DNA of 64,000 nucleotides from JALORV01 sp963703945 (GCA_963703945.1 CAVPGM010000010.1:1-64000); one strand, 5' to 3'. Counted from the first letter of the stretch, positions 10,171 to 20,812 are shown. The notes: generated from the sequence alone by a model not told the origin. Translations and numbers: made by a program.

Positions 10171-12710
10171 ATGAATTCTGTCAGGGCTCTGATTCTCGCG
10201 ACCGTCGGCTTGCTGCTGTCGGCTGGTTTCGGCCCAGACATGTCTAGCTACGCGCGAGCGGCGACGTTTGATCGACATCAACTGGCAATCGTACGACGCA
10301 GGCACGTTGCTAACCAGCATTCCCGGCTGGTCCGCGATTCCCGGGTCGGCGAATACGCCGGTTATTGCCATCAGTGCGAGTGAGCCCAACAACAAGTTTC
10401 TTACTACCGGGACGGAAAACAACCAGGCGTCCCGGCACGCCTTCAGTTTCACCAATCCTGGGATCGATGCGACTTCGTCACTGACCATTACCGTCGATCT
10501 TTTGGATCCACTGACGAATCCGCAAAGCAGCTTAAGTACTTTTCCCAGGGCGGTATTGGGTCGCATTCGAGCTCGGCGCAGCATCCATGCCGGCCTATTT
10601 CGGCATGGAACACGACGATTCGTCGAGCAATGACACCACCGCGGAGTGGGTTGTGGCGGGAGAAAACTTTGGCGAACCGGCGGGTGCAGGGAGGTTGTTT
10701 TCGTCGGAGGGGAGCATCGTTCAGGATACATGGTATACCGTGAAGAGCGTATGGGACTTTCAAACCGGGATGAAAAACCTGCAAGTCAAAGCCCGCGACG
10801 CCGGCGGCCCATTCGCGACAGTATTCAGCAATGTGCCGATTGGTTTTCTCAATCCGAATCAGAATCTGGCCGCGCTCAATGCAGTGGGCCTACGCCTGAA
10901 CCGCGGGACTCGCCTCGACAACCTGCGAGTCGAGTTCACGCCAGGAGGCCTTCCAGGCGATTACAACGGCGACTTGACGGTCAACGCCGCGGACTACGCC
11001 GTGTGGCGAGACACATTGAATTCCGAAACCGATTTTCGGGCCGACGGCGACCACAATGGTCATGTCGACCAAGCCGATTTCGATTTCTGGCGTGCTCGCT
11101 TTGGAGATTCGCGGTTGCCGCAAAACTTGTCTGCATACGCCATCGCGCCTGCCGGAATCGAAGGTGGTCCCAATCGCAGCGATGTCATGTTCTCGGTGCG
11201 TTCGTTTTTTTCCAGCCCCAGCAACTACGCGTCGGTCGCCAACTCCTTTCATGCCACTCGAAACGACTGGACTTACTCGGCACACATTGCCGCGGGTGTC
11301 AATTCACTGGCCGCCTTGGGCATCACTTCGGGCGGTGCGATGCACACCTCCGTTCACGACCTGTCCTCGACGAGCCCAGGTATCATGCGGCACTGGGACG
11401 GCGTGACTCCGCTTTCGCACTGGGGTGACGATCGGTACTCGGGCGATGTGAACGCGCCCGAATACCGTGCGTCGGCACTCGATATCATAAAGGGTTATAT
11501 CGACGCCGGGAATGTCCGTGTTCAGTGGGACGATCCACGGTTTAATACCGAATTCATTCTCACCAAGGGTGGCGGCTTTGCACCGGCCAGCGTCGCCAAG
11601 TATCGCGACTGGTTGGGAACGCACACATCTGCAGCACAGCGGACTGCGGCCGGGTTGCCGGTGGATCTTACCGGCTTCGACTATCGGCTATACGTACAGG
11701 CCCGAAGTGGGGTGGTATCGACGCCGGCCATGGAGCTGTGGATGGACTTTCACTACGATTCGTCGGTCGAGTTTCTCAACTGGCTTAAGCAGGAAGTCGA
11801 CGCGTATGCCGGGTTCGACGTGCCGTTTAGCGATAACAATCTTGGCTATTGGGACGTGGCTCCGGGAATCAACACAGAGCGGCAGGAATACATCGATCTG
11901 TACCGCTGGTTCGATTACGGCATTGCGGAGCTATATTCCCCAGACCAGAATCCGCAGTTCATTTTCAACAGCGTGCATCGTGCCGAGGAACTCGGTAAGC
12001 GGCAAGCATTTACGCTCGTCAGCACCAACGTCCAATTAAACCGCAAAGTCATGGCACAGACGTATGCCGTCGGCGGATGGATGGTAATGCCGTGGGACGT
12101 CTACGTGCCAAATGCACCCCGCTTCTTCGGCAATCCGAATGATTACAGCGACATCACCACGCTGGTGCGCCAGCATGCCGACTTGTTCGACGGATATGAG
12201 AGCGCGGCGTACGTCGGCTCCGGACTGTATGATGAGAAGACGGCTCTGTTTGAACCGCTGCGGATCGGCGGCGGCTCCGGACAAGTGTTCGCATTCGCGC
12301 GTGCGAAGCCCGGCGATGCCAGCGGGCCAATCGTCGTGCATTTGGTGGATTGGGACGGGACTCCCGATCCGTTCACGCTGCAACTTCGCAACGAGATGTT
12401 CGGATGGACGGCAAACGAGGCCATGACGGCCCAATTGCTTCGGCCGGGCTTGAGCCAAATGGTGATTACGGGCACGCTAATGCTAGACGGATACACGGCG
12501 TTCAATTTGCCGGCACTTTCGCCCTACGGTCTGTTGGTGATTTATTCTCAATTTGCCGCTTCGGCTTGGACAAGTACCCAAGCAGTCCCTGAACCATCGG
12601 CCACCGCGATGTTCTTGATCTCGCTGATTTGCATAATGATGCGGTTTCGAAGGCCTTCGCAAAACCTCCGCGGCACATCGACCGCATGCAACTATGGCTC
12701 CCAACATTGA
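10171..12710 (+). CDS. Secreted glycosidase-like protein with internal dockerin-like pair and PEP-CTERM, frameshifted
   Basis: Begins MNSVRALILATVGLLLSAG at 10171 with a GGGGAAGG ribosome binding site. Two single extra bases (in TTT near 10270 and near 10562) break the N-terminal domain; correcting them gives a protein of about 846 residues. Residues 35-255 form the unnamed domain also found at 14703 and 15630 (MPAYFGMEHDD, AEWVVAGENF, RGTRLDNLRVEF). A dockerin-like pair follows in the middle of the chain (PGDYNGDLTVNAADYAVW, GHVDQADFDFW). The rest is paralogous to the barrel of the gene at 2240 (VRVQWDDPRFN, MVMPWDVYVP, IVVHLVDWDG) and ends with VPEPSATAMFLISLI and basic residues. The sulfatase gene starts 22 bases after its stop, suggesting one operon. 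Confidence 0.8.
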
Positions 12711-12731
12711 AACGCTATCCACAGAGCAGCG

Positions 12732-14549
12732 ATGTTGTTGAAATCCATCAAATGCATGATCCTGGCCGTTCTCGCGACAGGATTGTCGGCGTCGAATTCG
12801 TACGCGTCGACGCGGCCTAACGTCCTATTGATCATGACCGACGATCAAGGCTATGGCGACTTTAGCATCTACGGCAATCCGCATCTCAAGACTCCCAACC
12901 TGGATAACCTTGCGAAGTCGTCGATTCAGTTTGAGCGTTTCCATGTGAGCTCATACTGTGCGCCAACGCGGGCATCTCTCTTGACCGGTCGCTACCCGGA
13001 ACGCTGCGGAGTTTGGGGAGTAACCCTTAATAAAGAAGCGATGCGGCCCGGCGAGGTGACATTGGCCGAAACGCTCCGATCAGCCGGATATCGCACAGCG
13101 TGCATTGGCAAATGGCACAATGGCGAGCAGTATCCCTACACGCCGCCAGGCCAGGGCTTCGACGAATTCCTGGGCTTCTGCAACGGCCACACGAACAACT
13201 ATTTTGACGCCACGCTGATTCGTGGGTCGAAGTCTGAAGCGACCCGTGGCTATATCGCCGACGTGCTGACGGACGAGGCAATTCAATTCATCGAAGGCGA
13301 GCCGAACCAGCCTTTCTTCTGCTATCTGTCCTACAACACGCCCCACTCTCCGTTTCAAGTGCCGGACAAGTATTTCGACAAGTACCACGCAATGGGCCTG
13401 AGCGTCACAGCCGCCGCATTCTACGGGATGTGCGAAAATATTGACGACAACGTCGGGCGGTTGCTAGCAGCGTCGACGGCGCGGCAATTGGACGAAGATA
13501 CCATCGTGCTGTTCCTGACGGACAACGGCGGGACGATCGTCACGGACATCTACAACGCCGGCATGCGCGGTGGCAAAACGAGTTCCCATGAGGGCGGCAC
13601 GCGCGTGCCGCTGTTTATTCGCTGGCCGGCTCGCTTTTCGCAACCACGCACGATTACACAGATCGCTGCGCACATTGACCTCTATCCGACGATCCTCGAT
13701 CTCTGCGGCGTTGAAACGCCGAGCAATCAACCGCCACTGGATGGAGTCAGTCTGCGACCGCTCCTGGATGGCGAGACTGGCAACTGGCCGGAGCGGGTAA
13801 TCTTTTTCCACAACCCGATTTCGGAACATAACCGTTACCCGGGGGCAGTCCGGACGCAGCGTTACCGGCTGGTGCGTGACATTGAAGGCCCGGCGGGCGG
13901 TTCGTCGGCAAAGGAAAATGACGCCAGCGCGACGCCCTGGCAGCTATACGACATGCAGACCGATCCCGGCGAGCGGCACGATCTGGCATCCGAACAGCCC
14001 GCAATCGTTGCCGAGCTCAGCCAGCGTTACGAGCAGTGGCTTGATAACGTTTGTGAAAAGGGTTTTGAGCGGTTTGCGATTCCGGTGGGCCATGCGGAGG
14101 AAAACCCGGTCACTCTCCAAGCGCATCAGGCGTATTTCTCGGGTGGCATTCACTTCGCAGCCGGCCCGGGATATGCACACGACTACCTCACCGACTGGAC
14201 CAGTCAAGACACGCAGATTTCGTTCGACATCGAAGTCGTTGAAGCCGGCGAATATGACGTTGTTGCGCTCTATGGATGCACCAGTGAGAATGAGGGCTCG
14301 AGAATCCAGTTAACCGCAAGCAAGTCGCACATTGAGACCACGGTGGCGGCTGCGGAAGCGCCGTTCATGAAGCTGCCCCATCGCGACGCGGCCGGACATA
14401 AGGAGTTGGTACTACGCGATTGGGCCCGATTGCCGCTCGGGCGAGTTCATCTCGATGTCGGTCGAACGCGACTTGCTCTCCAAGCGTCGTCCATCAAGGG
14501 CCAGTCGGTGATGGATTTCAAAGGGCTCGAACTGCACCGCTTGGACTAG
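12732..14549 (+). CDS. Secreted arylsulfatase (type I formylglycine sulfatase)
   Basis: An intact 605-residue sulfatase that hydrolyses sulfate esters, probably on a glycan. It has a signal peptide (ILAVLATGLSASNSYA), the metal-binding LLIMTDDQGYGD motif (Asp37, Asp38) and the CxPxR signature at Cys76-Arg80 (YCAPTRASLLTGR), where the cysteine is converted to formylglycine. Further conserved points are CIGKWHNG, a PHSPF histidine region and LFLTDNGG. The last 150 residues after the sulfatase core (from about residue 455) form an extra beta-rich domain (ISFDIEVVEAGEYDV), probably carbohydrate-binding. A sulfatase-maturing enzyme is not in the window. It follows the glycosidase-like gene by 22 bases and is convergent with the next gene. 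Confidence 0.93.
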   Translation: MLLKSIKCMILAVLATGLSASNSYASTRPNVLLIMTDDQGYGDFSIYGNPHLKTPNLDNLAKSSIQFERFHVSSYCAPTRASLLTGRYPERCGVWGVTLNKEAMRPGEVTLAETLRSAGYRTACIGKWHNGEQYPYTPPGQGFDEFLGFCNGHTNNYFDATLIRGSKSEATRGYIADVLTDEAIQFIEGEPNQPFFCYLSYNTPHSPFQVPDKYFDKYHAMGLSVTAAAFYGMCENIDDNVGRLLAASTARQLDEDTIVLFLTDNGGTIVTDIYNAGMRGGKTSSHEGGTRVPLFIRWPARFSQPRTITQIAAHIDLYPTILDLCGVETPSNQPPLDGVSLRPLLDGETGNWPERVIFFHNPISEHNRYPGAVRTQRYRLVRDIEGPAGGSSAKENDASATPWQLYDMQTDPGERHDLASEQPAIVAELSQRYEQWLDNVCEKGFERFAIPVGHAEENPVTLQAHQAYFSGGIHFAAGPGYAHDYLTDWTSQDTQISFDIEVVEAGEYDVVALYGCTSENEGSRIQLTASKSHIETTVAAAEAPFMKLPHRDAAGHKELVLRDWARLPLGRVHLDVGRTRLALQASSIKGQSVMDFKGLELHRLD

Positions 14550-14572
14550 GTCAGCGGCATAGTCCCGGCGTG

Positions 14573-14694
14573 AGGTCGTGTCTCGCAAGTGTGTTCGGGA
14601 GGGCGAGGCTCCCTGCTGAGCCGTTCTTCGATCCAGATTTGCGGCTCGGCGGGAGCCTCGCCCTCCCGTCGATCCGACTTGCGAGACACGACCT
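14573..14694. repeat. Long imperfect inverted repeat between convergent genes
   Basis: Two pairs of arms are nested. The outer arms (AGGTCGTGTCTCGCAAGT and its exact complement) bound the 122-base element. The inner arms (GGGAGGGCGAGGCTCCC and GGGAGCCTCGCCCTCCC) enclose a shorter GAGCCG/CGGCTC pair and a central loop. It sits between the stops of the sulfatase gene and the leftward PEP-CTERM gene, so the RNA from either side would fold into a strong hairpin. No T-run follows. It resembles a dispersed palindromic element or miniature transposable element; no second copy is in this window. Confidence 0.9.
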
Positions 14695-14702
14695 AGTGTC
14701 CG

Positions 14703-15529
14703 TCACACGCGAGCCGCATCGTTGCGGCGGTCGCGACGAATCGCGGCAAGGCAAACGGCCGCCATGAGGACCATCGCGACAGCGGCGGGCTCGGGTACGC
14801 CTTCCACACGGATATTGTCGATGCGCGTGCCCCGATTGAGGCGTTGCCGCCAAGTGTCTAGTGCCGACAGGCTCTGGCTGGCGCTGACGAATGGGGTGCT
14901 GACGCCGGTGAAGACGGCAACGAATGGGATCCGCGCCGTCACGTGTCTTGGAGTACACTGTCATGGTCTTGCTGCCGAGGTCGAAAACCGAGCGCATCGT
15001 GAACCACGTATCTTGCGGCAACACGTCCGCCGGACCAAAGTGCTGCGGCGTGAAACCCTCGCCGGACGACACCCATTCGGCGATGCCGGTGTCAGCCGTG
15101 GCATCATCGTGTTCGATGCCGAAATAGGGCGGGATGAACTTGCCGCTGCTGGCTTGAAAAACCCCACCCACCGCCCGAGGAAATGTGCTGACGCCGCCCG
15201 GATTGGTGGTCGGATCGAAAACGTCCATCGTCATGATGAGCTTCTGACCGGTGCCAAGGCCCGGGTTAGAAATGGCTCGATCATAGCGCGACGCACTATT
15301 ATTCTGGCTCCCCGTCGTGGCAAATTGATTCGCCCCCTCACTGCCAATCACTTGCGTGCCGCCATCGCCGACCGCAGACCATCCGGGCAGCGTGTCGACC
15401 GTCGCTGCCCACCGTTCCTCCCTGGAAGTCTTCGCTGAAAATCAGCACGGCGGTCGCCGGCCGGACTTGAGCGAGACTGGCAAATAACACCAGCACAAAA
15501 ACTGAACTTCGCACAAACGTTCCACTCAT
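14703..15529 (-). CDS. PEP-CTERM protein with unnamed beta-sandwich domain, frameshifted
   Basis: Starts MSGTFVRSSVFVLVLF with a signal peptide, then SEDFQGGTVG. The frame changes near 15360-15400 and again near 14930; net length is two bases over a multiple of three, consistent with two extra bases. The middle carries the same domain as the proteins at 10171 and 15630: VSTFPRAVGGVF, IPPYFGIEHDD, IAEWVSSGEGF, WFTMRSVFDLG and, in the last frame, LNRGTRIDNIRVEG. It ends directly in the PEP-CTERM tag VPEPAAVAMVLMAAVCL with a basic tail, without dockerin repeats. Function unknown; extracellular or surface attached. It lies downstream of the paralogue at 15630 on the same strand. Confidence 0.72.
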
Positions 15530-15629
15530 TAGACACCTCCCGAATGCAAGTCAAGAAATAGTCACATTGGCATCGCGCACGCAATGCCGACAAAGCAATT
15601 CTCACTCCACGGCTTCCACTGCCCCTTTA

Positions 15630-16715
15630 CTAGTCAAGCGCGGCTGATCGCCGCCGCAACAACGCCAGCGGCAGTCCCAGCAATGCCGCCAGCACGAAAG
15701 TCGCCGGCTCCGGCACGACCATCGTCCCCAGCGCGGCGCTGCTGGCCGGTGGCTGGCCAAAATGGGTCTGCCATTGCGTGTACTGGGCAGCACCGATCGG
15801 GCTGGCACCGGTCGAATCGTGCGGCAGCGTAACGGTCGTGCTGCCCTCGTTCGCGCGCCACACGACATAGTCGGCCGCGTCCACCTTGCCGTCGTCGTTG
15901 TAGTCGCCCGGTGTGCCCGGCGCCATCACGGCGTCATATTCCACCTTGAAGTTGTCCATCCGCGTGCCGCGAAGCATCCGGATCTGAAATGTGTCCAGGG
16001 CCGCCATGTTCTGATTGGGGTCGTCAAAACCGAGCGTTACATCCGAAAAGATTTCGGTGAACGGGTCCGCGGAATCTCGCGGCTTGACGAGAAGATTCAT
16101 CTTTTTGGTGCCAAGGTTCCACTCGCTCTTCACCGTGAACCATGTGGCTTGGTCGACGGTGCTCCCAAACATCCGCGGCGTGGGATTAGGTGGATTGCCG
16201 AAGCTTTCGCCGGACACAACCCATTCCGCTGTCATCGGGTCGTCGTCAATGTTTGTGTCATTCGTCTCCATACCGAAGTACGGAGGCATGCCCGACGGTT
16301 TGGCGAGTTCATAAATCCCCATATAGGCTCGTGGAAACGTGCTTAACTGGCCCGGGTTTTCATTCACCAGCGGGTCCCAGAGGTCCGCGGTAAAGGTTAG
16401 CGTCGTTCCGGAAAAGAAACCCGGATTCGTAAACGGAAGCCCGTAGCGCACCGGCTGATTGTTTAGAGTACTGGTTAGTATGTACTTGTTCGTATTCGGG
16501 TTCCCCGGCGATTCTTCCCTGACGATGGGAGGGCCGCCAGTCTCAGTAGGGACCTCATTGACCCATCCAATCGTGTCGATCGTCGTGGCCGCCGCGTCGG
16601 ACTGAAAATTCTCGTCAATCAGCACTGTGGCGCGGGCAGTGCTGACAAGGGCCAGCGCGGCGCAGCAGCCGAACAAAATGGAAAACATCTGCAGATGAAG
16701 AAATTGGCGAAACAT
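15630..16715 (-). CDS. PEP-CTERM protein with unnamed beta-sandwich domain and dockerin-like motif
   Basis: An intact 361-residue exported protein. The signal peptide is at residues 5-29 (MFSILFGCCAALALVSTARA). Residues 30-260 are the unnamed domain shared with 10171 and 14703 (LSTFPRAYMGIYE, MPPYFGMETND, AEWVVSGESFG, DPNQNMAALDTF, RGTRMDNFKVEY). A dockerin-like half-repeat follows (PGDYNDDGKVDAADYVVW), and a degenerate second half (GAAQYTQWQTHFG). The chain ends with a textbook PEP-CTERM tag: VPEPATFVLAALLGLPLALL plus RRR. Exosortase systems recognise this tag and cleave it at the membrane; none is encoded here. The role is unknown but glycan binding would fit the neighbours. Confidence 0.8.
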   Translation of the reverse strand: MFRQFLHLQMFSILFGCCAALALVSTARATVLIDENFQSDAAATTIDTIGWVNEVPTETGGPPIVREESPGNPNTNKYILTSTLNNQPVRYGLPFTNPGFFSGTTLTFTADLWDPLVNENPGQLSTFPRAYMGIYELAKPSGMPPYFGMETNDTNIDDDPMTAEWVVSGESFGNPPNPTPRMFGSTVDQATWFTVKSEWNLGTKKMNLLVKPRDSADPFTEIFSDVTLGFDDPNQNMAALDTFQIRMLRGTRMDNFKVEYDAVMAPGTPGDYNDDGKVDAADYVVWRANEGSTTVTLPHDSTGASPIGAAQYTQWQTHFGQPPASSAALGTMVVPEPATFVLAALLGLPLALLRRRSAALD

Positions 16716-16944
16716 GGAATCCCTTTCTAATGTCCGCGTGCCGAACGACGCATCAAGAATCGAGAGAGCTCTTGGAGATGGAAAAGTCCGACCGGCGGGC
16801 CGGTAGTCTGATCCTACCTGTCAGAGAATTTCGCGTCATTCAGGTTTTTCTGAGAACTTTCTCAGCATTTCCGCGTAAATTTCGAGCGTGCAGCCAAATT
16901 GATAAGGATCGGCCGGCCCGCATGCAGAGAATCGCGGTAAATAC

Positions 16945-17338
16945 TTACTGAGACTTCAAATCGAAGTTGATCGGCCCTCCGCCAGATGTCACGTCGGCGG
17001 TCAGCTCCGAACGGGAGTTGTATTTGGCCGGCACCCGCTCGATCGGTCGGTGCTCGGTGCGGGTAGTGACACGCACCTCGTGTTTGCCAAGTCGCGGCGC
17101 CCTTGATATCGCGCAGGTAGGTCAGCTCATATCGGCCTGTTGCGTCGGTGATCGCACGCGACGGCTTCATGCCCGGTTCCAGGGGGGTGAAAACAACCGT
17201 CGCATTGGGCAATGGTGTGCCGTCCAGAGTGACTACCCCACTCACAGGTGCAGTCTGCGGGCGACCGCCTCGTCCGCAGCCGGTTAGAATGCAAATCGCT
17301 AGGATGCACAAACTAGCCATTCCTCGAGATGCGATCAT
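16945..17338 (-). CDS. Carboxypeptidase-regulatory-like lipoprotein, frameshifted
   Basis: Begins MIASRGMASLCILAICILTGCG, a lipoprotein signal with lipobox LTGC, followed by a transthyretin-like fold: VSGVVTLDGTPLPNATVVF and DATGRYELTYLRDIKGAA. One extra base near 17095 breaks the frame; the corrected C-terminus reads GKHEVRVTTRTEHRPIERV and ends INFDLKSQ with a TAA at 16945. Corrected length is about 130 residues. Small lipoproteins of this type commonly accompany DUF1559 genes in planctomycetes. Their job is unknown. Confidence 0.75.
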
Positions 17339-17402
17339 TGTATTCACCTGTTTTCGTTGTGGTAGTGAACCAATAACCAAACCGCGATTCGCCCAGCAGC
17401 CG

Positions 17403-19569
17403 TTAATCCACCGGCTTGACCTCGAGAATCCGATGGTCCGGTACTTGTGCACTCGATAATGTCGCAACTAGCCGACCCTGCAGCCATTCCCAATCGACCG
17501 CCTCCGCCCCGGGCTGAAGAACAACATCCGCCGGACGCTTCGCGGTCCGCAGGTTAACGATAATCTGGCTCGCTGGTTGGTTCGCTTGATGGTACGCTCG
17601 TGCGCGATTCAACAGTTGCACGAGTAGCGCTTCGTCGCTGCGACGCAGACCCACGTCATACCACCGCGGTGCCGTCACCCTCAGCAATCGATCCGGGAGC
17701 AGCCGGTCAATGACCGTGTTGAGGATCGCCAAAAATGCGGCGGCCTGCTCGGGTCGGTGTTTGCTCCGCTGATAAACGTTGTAGGGAGAGAACTCCTCAT
17801 AAAACGCGAAAGCATCCGTGTTGAGATACGCGGCGCTACCTTTCTGCCAATTGTTCAACAATATTGTCGCCGGAGTCTGGACGGCGGCGTCGACGGCCAG
17901 ATTCGTCGCCGTCGATGGCTCGACATCATACACAACATGCTTCGTAAGCGAATTCCTTTTTTGAGCGAATTCGCCGCTTTCGGCGCGGTAACGGCTCGCC
18001 CGCTTGATGCCGAGTACGTCTGCCAGGCCGGAGTCAACCGTCGAACCGGTCGCCAGGATTCGTCCTCCTGCAGTCACATAGTCGCGGATCGCCTTGATCG
18101 TTACCGACTTCAAGTCAACTTGCTCCGGCAAAATCACCAGTTCATATTCGGCGATCCGCCGGGCCAGCACATCCTCGTTGAGGATGTCGAAATGCACTTG
18201 GCTTTCGACAAGCGCCTCGTAGCGCCAATCAAATCGGGCTGCGGAATTCACCGCCCGACCAATACACGCGGCTATCGTTTGGCTCGACGGGGACGCGAAC
18301 AACTGCCCCGTCGTCGGTATATTGCTCCCGTTCCGTTGGCCTGTCGGCTCCTCTCCCGATGGTAGGAGTTACGAGCGCGTAGTGGGTGCTCGCGCTATTG
18401 AGGATCGCCACTTGCGGTACCGACTCGGTATGAAAAGTCCAAGGTTTTCGGGCCCGGGCGAATTTCGCCCCGGTGACCGCCAGTTTCAACATGTCGTCCG
18501 CCGGTTGAACGTTCCGCGTCGCAGGGAATTCCCCGATGTCCCAACTTCCGCCCGTGGAGATAATGGCTGCGATCTCCTCGAGCAGATCGCCCGAGTCCTT
18601 GGGTTGCTTGCCGGCCCAGGTGTCCGTCAATCCGTTCATGATGTCGAACGGCAAGCCGAGCGTCGTCGCATAGCGGCCATACAAGCCCATCCATAGAGAA
18701 TGCGAATGAATGTCGGCCGACAGATTCTTGATGAACGGCGGAGGTGTTTCCGGCTGGTTCGGCCAATAGGCGTGATTGAAGGTGACGATCGTGTTTGGAT
18801 CGACTTTTGCCACCTCCGCGGATACTCGCTCCATCCATCGCTCGAAGCTTTTTCGGTGGAATTCAATCCATTGCGGCCAGTTATGATCGGCCGGCTCGAC
18901 CGGCGGCTGTAGCCCGTATTCTTCGGCAAACTTCTGCCGGCATGCTGAGCAATAGCAATAGTTGACCGTAATCACCGTGCTGTCGATCCAGATTTGCGAT
19001 GGATGATAGCGCTCGGTGGCAGCCGCATATTGGGGTATCAATACGTCGTCGACCGCCGGCGAATTGAAGCACAAGTGCCTTACAAACCGGTCCATCTTGA
19101 TCCGGCCGAAGGGCTTCCCCTCCGCGTCGATTCGCGGGAAGTACCCGTCCTCGACAGAATAACTGCGTGCGCCGAAGTCGTACTCGCCCGAACGATTGAT
19201 AGTCAAACATAGGTGGAAGCCATGTTTTCGGGCCAGGCGTGCCCCGGCGTCGTGCGCATGGAATTGCATTACATCGGGTCGCACTGCCTGGATCTGTTCG
19301 TCCCATTCGGACCCATAGGCGCCGCCAGAATGATGCGAGTGGATGAACGCGTCCCGAATCCACGTGGTATCAGGTGCCGCGTCAACCTGCTGCCCCGCGG
19401 CGGCCACTGTCATTGCGCTGATTGCGAACAACGCCGCGAGAGTTGTCACTAGCCCGTGTCCGCTGCCGAGAAACTGAGCGCGGCGATGGGACGCGTATCC
19501 GAATCGTGAAAACTGGTTGGAAGAATCCTGCATCAAATTCACCATTTCCGATTTCCAAGGCAATTTCAT
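17403..19569 (-). CDS. Secreted glycoside hydrolase-like (GHL6 type) with beta-galactosidase-trimerisation-like domain, frameshifted
   Basis: A large exported enzyme candidate of about 720 residues. The N-terminus has a long leader with a hydrophobic stretch (LVTTLAALFAISAMTVAAAG). Residues 60-380 look like a TIM barrel related to hypothetical glycosyl hydrolase family GHL6, with ARLARKHGFHLCLTINRSG, WIDSTVITVNYCYCSACR (a CxCxxC cluster typical of that family) and GSWDIGEFPATRN. The frame shifts by one base at about 18290. The second half contains LVILPEQVDLKSVTIKAIR and YVTAGGRILATG, typical of the glutamine-amidotransferase-like trimerisation domain of GH42 beta-galactosidases. Substrate is unknown; alpha-L-fucose-type activity is sometimes assigned to relatives. 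Confidence 0.65.
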
Positions 19570-19801
19570 GGCAATTCAAACTGATATCGCGGTACTGCAG
19601 CCTCCGCCGCAAACGTCGACAAAATCGCATCCATTCATAAAAATCGTTGGCTCGCGGCCGCGCGGCAAGGGGCAAATTCCGAAACCTTAAGAATTCCATC
19701 AGGAAGCTGAAGGCGACATTCGAAGGGCCTTTGTACAATGCACACGTTGGTTGAAGCCGGTCTTTTCTCTTGTATTCAATCGAAGTCTCGAAGGGACTCA
19801 C

Positions 19802-20812
19802 ATGGGTCGCCGAATCGCTGATGGTCGCACTGGGGGCTTTACCCTGGTAGAACTGTTGGTGGTCATCGCGATAATTGGCATCTTGGTCGCGCTACTGCTG
19901 CCCGCCGTTCAGGCGGCCCGCGAATCGGCACGAAGAGCGCAATGCCTGAGTCAGCTCAAGCAGCTCACGCTGGCTGTTCTCAATTACGAGTCATCGAAGG
20001 GCGAGTTGCCTCCCGGTTGCGTTCCGAATGCATCCGATAGGACCGTCAACTGGAATAACTCAATCAGCATGTGGGATTATGCCAAGACCGGTAAGCAAGG
20101 GACAAGTTGGATACTCTTGGTACTTCCATACATGGAGTACAACGACATCTACGACGCATGGGACTTCAAAAAGGACGTACTCGGCAATGCGCGATTGGCT
20201 CAAACGGAGATTCCGGTGCTTTATTGTCCTTCGCGACGATCTTCGATGCAGGGTAAGGAAGCGGAGACATTTGAAAATTGGAAAACGGGCGGAAATGATT
20301 ATGGTGGCTGCACCGGCTGGGGCAATGATTTTTGGGACGACTTTGACGAAAGCTATACCAGGCCATGCCTCCACAACTTCTCGAGCAAGACCCAGATCAC
20401 ACGCGACAATTTCGGCGGTATTTACATCAAAGACGCGCCGGAACATACCGTGGGAGTCTTCTCGCCGTTCTTAGTCAGGCTCAAGCGGGTTACTGACGGT
20501 TTGAGTCATACATTTATGACCGGTGAACTGCAGCGCCTCGCTGGCGATGATTGGACTCGGTATCCATGGGGAAACGAGTGCGCTAGTGGGAGCCACGATG
20601 GTTGGGCACTCGGCGGCGTCTCCACGCTGTTCGACCTGCAGTATGGCGAGATCAATAACGGCCACTTTGAGCATCCTGGCAGCGAGCATCCCGGGGGAGC
20701 GCACTTTGGATTGGGGGACGGCAGCGTGCGCTTCATCGCCGAAGACGTCAACGCCAATGTGATGCGGTTCTGGTCGTGCTACAAAGACGCCATGGTCGGC
20801 GAGTTGCCGTAA
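19802..20812 (+). CDS. DUF1559 type II pseudopilin-like protein
   Basis: A 336-residue planctomycete protein with a class III prepilin leader: GGFTLVELLVVIAIIGIL, the glycine before FTLVE being the cleavage point. The ATG at 19802 is chosen because AAGGGA stands just upstream. After the N-terminal helix (LLLPAVQAARESARRAQC) comes the DUF1559 globular domain, ending in HPGGAHFGLGDGSVRFIAED, the family's conserved C-terminal block. These proteins are massively expanded in planctomycetes and are probably assembled by a type II secretion or pilus-like machine on the cell surface. The gene is intact. It precedes the propeller glycosidase at 20947. Confidence 0.92.
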   Translation: MGRRIADGRTGGFTLVELLVVIAIIGILVALLLPAVQAARESARRAQCLSQLKQLTLAVLNYESSKGELPPGCVPNASDRTVNWNNSISMWDYAKTGKQGTSWILLVLPYMEYNDIYDAWDFKKDVLGNARLAQTEIPVLYCPSRRSSMQGKEAETFENWKTGGNDYGGCTGWGNDFWDDFDESYTRPCLHNFSSKTQITRDNFGGIYIKDAPEHTVGVFSPFLVRLKRVTDGLSHTFMTGELQRLAGDDWTRYPWGNECASGSHDGWALGGVSTLFDLQYGEINNGHFEHPGSEHPGGAHFGLGDGSVRFIAEDVNANVMRFWSCYKDAMVGELP

